A DNA stretch of 64,000 bases from Tenrec ecaudatus. Lineage: Eukaryota; Chordata; Mammalia; Afrosoricida; Tenrecidae. Shown one piece after another: positions 41,001-51,143 of the stretch; positions within the stretch are counted from its first letter, which is position 1; the number at the start of each line of letters is the position of its first letter. Position numbers and translations under genes: made by a program. The notes below the pieces were generated by a model. The model ran no database searches and was not told where the DNA came from. It worked only from the letters and a program-made list of their open reading frames with translations. The stretch lies in assembly GCF_050624435.1 (NCBI RefSeq), contig NC_134545.1:88812063-88876062 (forward strand), given 5' to 3'.

Positions 41001-41363
41001 CGGGTCTCGCTGCGGGGGTCACGCTCCCAACACTTTGTGCCAACAGATGTCGGGCACTGCACTGCACGCGCCTGGACTCGGGATGTTGGGGGTGTTTCCT
41101 GGTTGTCTCGTGTGTGTAGACATCGTCTCCAGTCACCTCTGGGCTCAAGGTGTTCAACACCGAAAGGCCTAGTTGAACACCAGGAGTCGTGAGACTTTGC
41201 TGTGCTGATGGTGACCTGAAGGCCCTTCTCTGATGGAGGGGCTGCAGACTCTCACTCCTCTGCCCTTTGGAGCCAGTGATTTCCTTCCTTCTGAGGGTTG
41301 ATATTCCAGGGAGTTGAAGTGACCACAGGCCTGAGACCCTTACCAGGCAGCCAGGTGCTGAAT

Positions 41364-41407
<44 letters not shown>

Positions 41408-41424
41408 TCACTCACTCACACTCG
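41364..41424. repeat. (CA)n followed by (CTCA)n
   Basis: About 19 CA units, then CACT/CTCA units. Confidence 0.95.
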
Positions 41425-41769
41425 CATGCACGCAGACCCCGGATGCTGCTGGCTTATGCAAAGGTCAATTAGACAAGTGCCAAGGATGCGCTGCCCTGTC
41501 CCATCCTCCCCAGGATTCACCAGGAGCCCCCTTTGGCCAGTAGACAGCCTCCCATCTGAAGGTGTGGCTGAATGCAACAGCCTCCTGGGGTCTGGCTGAA
41601 AGAGACGCTCCCAGGCCTGTCCTGGAGCAGGGGGAGGGGGCAGCGTGGGATCTGGGAAGGCACTGCCCACTGGGCAGCAGGACCAGCCCCTGTGCCAGCT
41701 TCCGAGGAACGTAGGACTAAGTAGTGGGCTAGCAAGTGAGAGAATGGACATCTACTAACCAACAACTCA

Positions 41770-41950
41770 AACTCACTGCGTAGGGGCCCTACAGGGCAGG
41801 GTTGAACTGCTCCCGATGGGTTTCTGAGACTGTAACTCTTTACAGGAGTAGAAAAGCCCCATCTTTTTTCCTCAGAGCAGCTGGCGGGTTTGAACTGCTG
41901 ACTTTCCGGTTAGCAGCCCAACCCAGAACCACCGCACCACCAGCACCAGG
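41770..41950 (-). repeat. AfroSINE copy, full length
   Basis: Tail 'aactcactgcgtaggggccc', body 'ggtttctgagactgtaactc', B-box region 'ggcgggtttgaactgctgac', head 'cgcaccaccagcaccagggc'. Confidence 0.9.
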
Positions 41951-42039
41951 GCTCCTTAAAACGGCATGCACCGTCTCGGGGTTTAGAAAAGTCTCCCGAA
42001 GGCGGTGTGCACATGTCTCTGCATTTCTGTTTGCCACAT

Positions 42040-42150
42040 CCCTGTGAGTTACATGCTGTTTTTAAGCCTGGATGTAGGAGGCAAGAGCTAACTACTCTCA
42101 TTTAACAGCTGAGTGAGTCAAGTAACTTTTCCAAGCGTCCCACAGCCAGT
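42040..42150 (-). repeat. MIR-like fragment
   Basis: 'actctcatttaacagctgag' and 'gtcaagtaacttttccaagc' match reverse-strand MIR. Confidence 0.6.
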
Positions 42151-42867
42151 CATGGACACAGCAGCAGATGGCCGACCCCAGAGCCCGTGTCCCTGACTGC
42201 TTCCTCCTCGTTGACATGCCCTTGTCCTCCACCCTTCCCCTGCCTTCCTCTTAGCCTTCTCCCTCCAGGCTGAGAGCTGTGGGTCACTTGCCTTTGCACG
42301 TGGCAAAGCCTGTCTAGTTTACAACTGTAGTGAGAGAGAAAGGGGCGGGTGAATGAGCAAATACATGAATGAACGGATCATGGACCTTAGAAGCCTGCCC
42401 TTCCCAGCGCGGCTGTCCTAGTCTTTTGGCCCCTCTGCTGTCCAAAAGAGGTGCCCTGTCTCCAGGATACCTCCTGGGTAGCCTTTCTCTGGCTCTGTTG
42501 TTGCTATGCCAACTGTTGGTCTAGACGCCTGGTGTCTGCCTGTGAAGGATCTAGGGAGCTGAGGGGTGAGGAGGGACCAGATGAGAGGTCCCCTCATACT
42601 GGGGGCCCAGCCAGCACACTGAGTGGTCAGAGGGAGTGGAAGGAGGCGTTCTTGAGACAGCCTCCCTCCCTGCACCCCACCCCCACCCCGGGGAATCCAG
42701 GAAGTAGGAGTCTGGCTGGAAGGTGCCCTCCCCAGGGTAAGGTAGTCACTGGTGCCTTGCCTACTGAACAGCTTACTATTGGCCAGGCCCCAAGCCAAGT
42801 GGTTCATATGGGCCTTTCATTTGCTCTTCTCCACGGCACTGGGGGGGAGGCGGGTGGGGACAGGCAG

Positions 42868-43145
42868 GCAGGCCTCGCTTAGAAGTGAAAATGGCAAGCC
42901 TTTGCTTCATGTCCTTTGGACAAGTTCTCAGGAGAGACCAGTCCCTGGAGAAGGGCATCCTGCTGGGTGCAGTAGATGGACAGTGGAAAAGAGAAGGCCT
43001 GCGGCGAGATGGAATGCTGCAGCGCCTTCCTCAAAGAGCCCAAACACAAGAACAACTGTGAGGACGGCGTAGGACCGCGCCTTGTTTCCTTCCGCTGCAT
43101 ACAGCGGTGATGAGTCAGAACCTAGGGGACAGCACCCAACAACTG
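42868..43145 (+). mobile_element. RTE/BovB-type LINE 3' end
   Basis: 'aggagagaccagtccctgga', 'gaactgtgaggacggcgtagg'-like and 'tacagcggtgatgagtcaga', then 'cacccaacaactgg', are the RTE terminal blocks in order. Confidence 0.85.
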
Positions 43146-43319
43146 GTGGGGTCTCCCGATCTCGTGAGTCTCTGTGTAGCTTTGTCCTGAGAGGAGGCTG
43201 GGCAGGACTGCACCCGAAGGCCTCCACACCGAGCAGTCTCATAGGTGCACATCGGGCAGGGGCCCACCTCCTTTCTTTATCAGGATGGGTGAGCGTTCAG
43301 GTCTTGGCTTCTTTTAGAT

Positions 43320-43644
43320 CAGCGGTTCTCAACCTGTGGGTTGTGACCCTTTTGGTGGTCAACTGACCCTTTCAGTGGTCACCTATGACCATTGGAAAAC
43401 TGTTACTCATGCTACACCATGCTTCAAGCCAAAATTTCATTGATTTGTAATTAGAAATAAATATTTCACAATATAGAATTACATATTGTTTTTGTGATGA
43501 ATCACTGCTTTCATTTTGTTCAATTTGTAACAATGAAAATACATCCTGCGTATCATGTTTACATGACGATTCATAACAAAATGACAGTTATGAAGTAGGA
43601 GCTGTATTGAAGGGTCGCGGCATTAGGAAGGCTGAGAACCACTG
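43320..43644 (+). mobile_element. SPIN-like hAT element (non-autonomous)
   Basis: Termini are 'cagcggttctcaacctgtgg' and 'aaggctgagaaccactg', with the diagnostic 'gggttgtgaccc' and 'aagggtcgcggcattagga' blocks of the SPIN/URR1-type hAT family. The interior is AT-rich and non-coding. Flanking target duplication is poorly preserved. SPIN spread horizontally among tenrec, rodents, bushbaby, opossum and reptiles. Confidence 0.85.
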
Positions 43645-43659
43645 TTTGAGTGGCTTCCC

Positions 43660-44588
43660 TGCCTGGCCAGGTTATAAGACGAGCGAAGAAGGAAAGAAAT
43701 ACGTGCAGAGCATGTCTTAGGAACCAGCAAAGCTGTGGTTATTCAGAGTGCTGACCGCCACCAGGCCCCTGTGTAGGAAGCATCCGGCTGATCAAGGTGT
43801 TTACTAATGGGTGACTATTTAGTCCCCTGCGCCTCTGTGTCTCTGCAGATGAGTATTGCAAAGTGACTGTTGTTTGTGACTTTGCTGCTAAAAGCATTGA
43901 GAGATAACTCAGCTATTTAAGATCTCTTTGAGGCCCTCTTGAACCTTGCATATCCCTGTGACTGTCTTTGAACCTAGTGCTTTTATTATTCTAAAGTTAA
44001 GAAACTGTGACTAGTTAAGTAACATTTGCATAGATAAGAGTTTAGGAATGTTTAAGTTCTTTGATGTTTGTTTTGTAACCAATTCCCTTGTGTAAGAAGA
44101 GTATATATACCAAGCTTCAAATATACTGGAGACTTCAGCCCATCAGATTGGAGTCCTCCCGATCCCATGCTTTGTACATAGCTCTTTCTTTTCCATTCAT
44201 TCGCACGCCTCAGTTCCAACCCAGCTTGATGCGGAATAGCTGGTCTAATCCCCCCCCCCCACCCGCACCCCTGGCCCTGAGCCTGGCTCTACTCCGGGCT
44301 TCTGCTGTAGTCTGGCTTGATCCCTAGGCCTGGAGTGAGGGGCTGACTATAGGTAGACTAGTTCTCATTGACTCAGCAGTTTGGGGGCTGATCTGGAGGG
44401 TTCGGATGCCAGAGGGGCAGGCTCAGCATTATCTATGCTTTCGGGAAGACAGAGCCATGGTCAGTCCATGCGGGTCCCACCGGCCCAGGACACTTTCGTT
44501 CTAGCAATCCTGTCTACTGCGCAGCTCTAGGGGAGCAGGGAGGCCGTGGGGGCTCAGAGTCGTGGCTGGCCAGCTGGGACGTCAGGTG
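43660..44588. other. Intergenic sequence, unassigned
   Basis: No repeat family recognised with confidence. An exact TGACTCAGCA motif lies at 44369-44378. A C-run lies at 44251-44261. Confidence 0.35.
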
Positions 44589-45159
44589 TGGTAGTTATAT
44601 AATCTGGTGTCAATTTGAGAGGATTACGAGGGAAGGGGTGGAGTCTGGCCTGTCAGTCAACATATAACCAATGAGGTCTCTGTGTATGCCTGGCCTTCTC
44701 CTGGGAATTCTGGGAACTCCTATTTTTCCTCCTTGGAGGTGGGAGACATCTCACTCTGCTCACTTCTTTGGAGACGCTCCACTGACAAGGCTGACTCCCT
44801 GGGAGACATCCCTGAAGAGAAGCCACATGGACCTATCCTGATGCAGCCAGAACCCTGGAGCTGGAGAAGCCACGTGGAGCCCCTGTCAGCACTGAAATGC
44901 TTACACTGCCACTGGATCCAAAGACTTTCCACCCACTGGCCTGTGATCGTCCCGCATTCGGCGTCATTGCATGTGTTTCGTGAGTCTGAAAAGGACTTTA
45001 TAGATTGGTCGCAGACATATGGGCTAATATCAGACTTAGGGACTTAGACTGGACTGGGTTGGGATGTTTTCTTAATGGACAATTACCCTTTATATAAAAC
45101 TCTCTTTTATACACATATGAGTGTTTATAAATTTGTTTCAGGTCACCAGGCTAACAGAA
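44589..45159 (+). mobile_element. LTR-like repeat, copy 1
   Basis: Begins 'tggtagttatataatctggt' and ends 'ggctaacagaa', about 570 bp, 5' TG. It contains 'ggacctatcctgatgcagcc', 'catgtgtttcgtgagtctga', 'tttatataaaactctctttt' and 'cagacttagggacttagact'. A second copy lies at 48158-48638. No pol or gag sequence accompanies it. The class (solo LTR versus other) is inferred. Confidence 0.6.
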
Positions 45160-47094
45160 CAGGCTTATGAGAAATGGCACTAGCTGGTCTTTGCTCCCTC
45201 TTTTCATTTTAAACTAGTTATCCTAAAAGGCACCTAAAATGTCACTCTTCAGCAGGGCCGAAAGGAAACAGATTGGACCCGACTCTCCCAAAGCTGCTAC
45301 CCCGCCAGGTCCTACAACGCTCACCTGCACTGCTAAGACCTGCCTTTCCCACGAAGAAAACAAGAAAGGTCGCTCGCTTGTTCCTGCAGGAATGGCTCTG
45401 AGGCCTGTGTGGTTCTCTGGCTGGCAGGCAATGTGTGGCTGACAGCTGTACTTTCTGGGTTCTCTGTGGGGGCTGCCGGGGAGCCCCACAGGGATGGGAA
45501 TATAAAGCCGCGCAGGAAGAAATAAATGGGCCTTGGGCTTCGGTGAGCGGAGCACAGGCATTTGGGAGGCAAAGAGGCAGCTGTCTTGGGGAGACTTTCT
45601 CTGGAGAGGCTGTCCTCATCATCTCCTGGGTGATGAGTAAAACCCGGGACAGCGCTAGTGAGAGCACATCTCGTTGTGCTCGGATCAGGCGTCAGGGTCC
45701 ACAGCACTTCCCTTTCCATTACTCACTGGCCTGGGGCACCAAGTCCTTGTCCTCCTCCACTTGCGTTCGTTTGCTACAGAGAGCCCCCTGGACCCAGGCC
45801 AGAGCACACGGTTCCCTCAGCACTGGGCCAAGATGCCTTTTCCTTGGTCTTGGGCTGTGCTGACTGAAGAGATCCCAGGCCATGCCTTCTTTTTGGTGAT
45901 TCAACTGTGCAGGGGCTGAATCTAGCGACAGGCTGGTGAGTAGCCATGGTTCTCACATCCGGGCGACCAGTACGTGTGTCAGAGTAGAACTGCTTCTCCC
46001 TGGCCCTTCCAAGGAACCTCTGGGAGAAATGGAACTGCCAACTCCAACCGCATGGCGAGTGACTATCCTCCCACCGTCACTGTGACACCCTTGTGACACC
46101 CGCCAACTCCTTGGTGAGCGCAGAATAGGACAGTGACGAGGAGAGGGCCGATCACTTCCAAGCAGGCTGTGTGCCCAGAGATGCTGCTCATGGCCGTGTT
46201 TAGAACAACAGAAACGGGGAGGCCACCTAGGTGCTCCTGGCTCTGGGAGCAAGGGGGCATGTATGACGGGGAGAGGCTGGGTGAGTTAGGGTACAGGTGT
46301 TCACGAAGATAGTTTAAGGAGGAAGGGAATGCATTATTTATGCACAAAAAACAAATGTTACACACACACAGGACACATCCATCTGTAGTACAATTTTGGA
46401 AAGAAGCAGACAAAATTTAATATTGGTTATTTCTGGGGAGTGGTCTGAGAAGTCGGGGTGGCAGTTTTCTGTCATTCATTGGATTTTTAAAAAAATCACA
46501 AGTGCCTTACTTTCATTTCAAAACAAACGAGCTAAAACAAGCTATCCTTGGGCAGTAACCAGAGACGGTAACTCCCATCTCCTCCTCAGGGTGGAGGCGG
46601 GAGAACAGACAGAAGGGTGCAGCAGGTCTGGGATGGGGGACTCAAAGGCACCCATCTCCCTTCACCCTGTGGCTCTTGGCTCTCTCCCGGAGGCCCCTGG
46701 GCCAAAGCAAACAATCTTCCAGCTTCATCCCATGACGTGCAGACAGGCTGGGGCATGAGAATGTTCTGAATCACAGCCCCACGTGACTTTAGGTCAAAAC
46801 TTCCTGGGCTCCACTCACCGCTGTCCAGTGGCCACCAAGCTGGCTTTGGAAGCTGGCCACATACCCAGCAGCACCCAGCACAGCCCTGACAACATCCTTA
46901 AGGATGCTGTAGTTCCGGGGTCACTCAGCTGACCACCTGACTCAAACCCTGCCAGTGGCTCACCACTATCTGTTGTCCACGTCCAAGTGTGCCTCGGGCT
47001 TCAGTGCCAGAGGCTTTTTAGGGTTCATCCTCACTCTACCTTTCCAGCCTTGCTGATTGAGCTCTCAGTAGGTACCACCTCTGCCTAGGTTCCA
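45160..47094. other. Intergenic sequence between GSTO2 and ITPRIP, mostly unassigned
   Basis: Holds a reverse AfroSINE fragment at about 45930-46060 ('ggaacctctgggagaaatgg'). The rest is unrecognised. Open frames overlap on both strands without domains. Confidence 0.35.
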
Positions 47095-47250
47095 AGCCTG
47101 CCTTGGCTACCCACCAGCAGGATCTTGTATATGCCGCTCCACCACTCGCCCCGGGGCCTCTGTTTCTTCATCTGGAGACCAGGGAGGACAATAAGGGACC
47201 CCACTTCACTGGGATGACATGGGAATTAATTGAGTTAATACCAAGGCAAG
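47095..47250 (+). repeat. MIR-like fragment
   Basis: 'cctctgtttcttcatctgga' then 'ggattaattgag'-like text matches the MIR 3' part. It explains the start of the open frame at 47103. Confidence 0.5.
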
Positions 47251-47680
47251 GCAAAAATTATTGCTGCCTGGACTTCAGTTCATACATTTCCAGGCTGCTT
47301 CTAAACAAAACCTGTCTCACCCTGTCTCTGCAGTCCGTGGATGGCTGCAGTCAAGCGCTCTCAGTCACACACTTTGGGATACACTTTGGGATCCCAAAGA
47401 AATCCTCTTGGCAGATTTTTCTCAAAGGACACCTGACCGCCATGGGGGCTGAGTGGGAAGACACTTTAGGAAAATTGAAAACTGCCCTGCGGAGCAAAAG
47501 GCCAGGAAAATTGATTCAAGGCATTTCCCAGCACGGCAGTGCACCTGTTTATTCCTTGGGGGTCTCGGGGGCTGTCCCAGGAGACTTTCTTTGGGAAACC
47601 TTGCGCCAACCACCCTGCAGCTCTCCTCTTGCCCCTGCAGACTTGTGTTCTCCAAATTCAAAGGACGTTTAAAAGACCAC

Positions 47681-47721
47681 GGGCACTGTAAGAGCCCCCA
47701 ATAAAATGATTTTAAAAATGA
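47681..47721 (+). repeat. Short L1 3' terminus
   Basis: 'cactgtaagagcccccaata' followed by 'aaatgattttaaaaa' is the same terminal motif as the large L1 fragments. Confidence 0.7.
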
Positions 47722-47999
47722 CCACAGACATGATTCCAGTCTTCCCCACATGCCCCAAGTGTTGTTTCGACAGGCGGTACATAGAAGGGCACACAATTCT
47801 TTTGGGGTGGCAGTAGCTAAGAGAGATGGAAACATTCTCAGAAGTGTGTGTGCTTGGATGAAGGAGAAACAGTAGCTCCGCATTTTGCGATTTGCCTTTC
47901 AGAAAGATTCCGGGATATTGTTGTAACAATACTTTGGAGTGGCCCTTGGCTATTTGAATGTTGGTAGAACACCCTGCAGCCTGGTTTCTCTGAGTTCAT

Positions 48000-48157
48000 T
48001 GTCATTGCATCATTTCTGACTCACAGTGACCCTATCTGAGAGAGTAGAACTGCCTCTGTGGGTTTCTGAGACTGTAAAACTTTACAGGAGGGAGCCTCGT
48101 CTTTCTCCTGGGGAGCTGTTGGTGGTTTCAAACTCCTGACCTGTGGCTAGCAGTCCG
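48000..48157 (-). repeat. AfroSINE copy, first part, split by an insertion
   Basis: Reversed tail and body: 'tgactcacagtgaccctatc', 'ggtttctgagactgtaaaac', 'gtggtttcaaactcctgacc'. The remaining tRNA head is at 48639-48682, after the inserted element. Confidence 0.88.
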
Positions 48158-48638
48158 TAGTAGTTACGTAGTCTGGTGTCAACTTGCAAAGGGGTGGAGT
48201 CTAGCCTGTCAATCAAGTCACAGCTTGATGGCCTCACTTGGAGGTGCCTTGGAAGATAGAGCTGACTGAAGGCCAGATACACAACTGACTCTCTGCTCCA
48301 TCTTCCCACCAACAAAACACATGGAGCTAAGCTAGAGCCCTGGAGCAGGAGCCACATGGAGATCCCTGCCACCGTTAAGATGCTTCCACTGCCACTGGAT
48401 CCATCAGACTTGCCACCCACTGGCCTGTGACCTTCCTGCATTCAGCATCATTGCATGTGTTTCATGAGTCTGAAGAGGAATTTCTAGATTGGTATCGGAC
48501 ATATGGGCTAATACTGGACATACAGACTTGAACTGGACTGGGCTGTTTTCTCAATATACGACTGCTCTTTTATATAAAGCTCTTTCTTATGCACATATGA
48601 ATATGAATTTGTTCCCCTAGTCAACCCAGACCAACACA
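48158..48638 (+). mobile_element. LTR-like repeat, copy 2, inserted in a SINE
   Basis: Begins 'tagtagttacgtagtctggt' and ends 'aacccagaccaacaca', 481 bp. It is flanked by an exact 7-bp repeat 'cagtccg' (48151-48157 and 48639-48645) that lies within the SINE. It is related to copy 1 (44589-45159) throughout, including 'tgtgtttcatgagtctgaag' and 'tatataaagctctttcttat'. Confidence 0.75.
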
Positions 48639-48682
48639 CAGTCCGACGTATTATACACCTTCTATAGCACCAGGTCTCCTGT
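48639..48682 (-). repeat. AfroSINE copy, head part after the insertion
   Basis: 'cagtccgacgtattatacac', then 'ctatagcaccaggtctcc', is the reversed SINE head, continuing the body that ends at 48157. Confidence 0.8.
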
Positions 48683-49319
48683 GAGGATGATGGTCCTGCT
48701 TCAATGCTACCTTCTTAGGTTTTCCTACTTCCCACCTCCACCCCGTCTTCCATGGTTCTGGCTGGAATGCCTGCACACAGCCTGTATCTATGGGCAGCAC
48801 CCCGGGACCTTCCCTACCTGCTTTCAGCTAGTTATGCTGCTTGGGCTCTGGGAATCTCCTGGGCAGTTTGGTAGAATGGAGATGCTGTCATTTGCGGTGT
48901 GGCCCAGGAACCTGCCCCAGGTGATACCAACGTGAGCAGTCCGGGACCTCACCTGGAGAAGCAGCCCAAACGAACTGGCTCCCTCCTCGGAGCCCACCAG
49001 CATGGCTTGGTCTTGCCTGTGCTGTTCACAGGTAAGTAGTCAGGCACCGACCTGACTCGGCCCCTCCCGGGGCACAGCTTGGCTCTCCTCATTTTTCGAG
49101 CTTCCATCCTGCCTCATGCATGTTCGGCAACTGCCACAACCCTGTGGACTTGCTCCAGAAAGATGCCTCGACCACCCTTTGCCTCCCTCGCTCTTCCTGC
49201 TCCTCCTGTCACAAGACGCTGTGTTCCCATGATGCCTCAGACTCTCCAGGGCACTTCTGCCCTGAGCGCTACTGTAGGGAAAGTCATTCCCCAGAGAATG
49301 CCCATTATAAAGGGTGGGA

Positions 49320-49435
49320 GAAGCCTTCCTCCACATGGGGTGCCTGTGGATCGGCTGGTGGTCTGTACTGTACCGCTGACCTTGCAGTCAGCAGCCCGCA
49401 GTGTAACCACTGGGTCCCCAGGGTGCACACTCTGT
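49320..49435 (-). repeat. AfroSINE fragment
   Basis: 'ctgaccttgcagtcagcagc' and 'gtaaccactgggtccccag' are the reversed tRNA-derived head of a SINE. Confidence 0.65.
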
Positions 49436-49714
49436 GACAGGAGGTCGGCCAGCAGGGAGGAACCCACTCTCCACCTGCCTTCCCAAGGCGCTCTCTGCAA
49501 CTCTGCAGAAGGTGCTGCCTCACGGTTGGGGGGTTTAGGGTGGAGGCGCTGGAAAGGGTCTGTCAGGGCAGATAGTTTCCTGTCTGCTGGAAAGGGAAGA
49601 TGAGCTTCTGTATGTCAACAGGAAATGCACCCCCTACCCAACCCTGCTCGCAGCTCCGGGGAGCCTCCCAAGTTTCCCCAGGTGAATGACAAACCCGGAG
49701 ACCGCTTCCACTCT

Positions 49715-51143
49715 GCGCAAGCGCACCATTCTCCTTTTATTAAAAATAAGGCAGCATGGAACACCAGGTGTCCCACGAGAGCCCCGCCCAAGTTCAGAGG
49801 TATCTCTGGTACAGAAAAGATCCCGTCGTCCCGTGGGGGATCTGCTGTCTGGGTCCCAATAGGACATTGGAGGGTGGTTTCCTCAGTGGGCTTTGTCCAG
49901 TCGGGGAGGTGACTCAGGTTTGTTTGTGGCTCTTGGAGGCTGGTTCCTGGTGGCTGGGGTCTCCCCCAAGCACGGCGGGGGGGGCAGGGGGGTAAAGACA
50001 GAGGGGGCAAGAAAGGCACAGGTGATAATAAATAAAGAAGTCCACCCCCTGATTCTGGTGATGAATCCTGAGGGAAATGGGTCCTGATCTGGCTCCTGAC
50101 AAGACACCCTCATGCAGGCTGGTTCCAGGGCATGGGGCCAGTTGCTGAAGGACAAGGGAGGGCAGGCCGGGAGGACAGACCCAAGCCCGCCACCCTGTGA
50201 AACTCCAGACTACTCGGAAGGTCCCCTAGAAATGTCAGGGGCCTGCTCACAGCTAAGGGGCCCTGGGCCCTTAGCCATGTACACTGTCCATCTCCTTGAG
50301 CTTTCTTGAGTCCCTGGTGTGAGTGTACTCTGGGGGTGAGGGGCAGGGGGAAAACTCCTTCCTGCCTGCCCTTCTTGAGGTGCCCTGGGCACTCCTGTTG
50401 AACTGGGTGTTGTGTGGGGGGCGTGGCCAGCCTACACTGAAGGGAGAGCCAGATGCTGGGGAGGTACAGATAACCTCCTTGGCCCTCTGTGGGGCTAATA
50501 AGGCTTGTCCCAGGGAGCTGGGCCTCTTCTTCTGAGCAGCCTCCCAGTGTCCACCCCCACTCCCCACATGCTGAGACCCACCATGCTGTGGGGAGGAGGG
50601 GAAGACGTGAGGCTCAGAATGTGGCCACCAATGAGCTTGGATCTCTACCAGGTCTTTCCCCCACACAGAGTAGGCAGGTGGCAGCCTACGGGATGCCAAG
50701 TGCCGTGCAGCCCCTGAGCGGAGGGCCCAGCCTCCCCAGCTCATAGCTATCAGTGTCCTGGCTGAAGTCCTCTCGCTGTTCCTGGTCAGCCGGCATGTTG
50801 GCAGCTCCTCTGGGAACATTCAAGCAAAGGCTGGACATGCGGTGTGAAGCCCGTGTTGGAATTGTGTCTATGTTGGTGTCCTCAGAGGGCTCTGACCCCA
50901 TCTTGGCCATCCACGGAGATGTAAGAGTGGCCTAGCACAGGAGCAGCTCCCCAGCCCCACAACAGCTTCTATCTAAAGGCCCCATGGCTGTCCAGGCACA
51001 CCAGCTTCCTCCTATCTACGGACCCTTGCTTTCCAGGCACAAAGACCCACGGGTCCCAACAGAGCCACCATCGTCCCATGAAGGCTTGTAGAGTACAGGT
51101 GTGCTGGGGTGCCCACCGGCATGGCCTCTGGGTCCCCAATGTC
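49715..51143 (-). other. ITPRIP: Probable ITPRIP 3'UTR
   Basis: The first AATAAA on the - strand after the ITPRIP stop is at 49741-49736, giving a 3'UTR of about 1.4 kb. The stretch is free of recognisable SINEs or LINEs, unlike its left neighbour, which fits transcribed and constrained exon sequence. A poly(A) site further left is not excluded. Confidence 0.5.
49736..49741 (-). terminator. ITPRIP: Candidate ITPRIP poly(A) signal
   Basis: AATAAA on the - strand, the first after the stop codon at 51144. Confidence 0.45.

Noticed and set aside
47103-47672. A 189-codon + strand frame in the intergenic region
   Set aside because: It starts in a MIR-like fragment and ends just before a short L1 terminus, with no domain. 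A chance open frame is the simplest explanation.
44589-48638. A provirus bounded by the two LTR-like repeats
   Set aside because: There is no gag, pol or env similarity between them, they differ in length, and copy 2 has its own flanking duplication inside a SINE.
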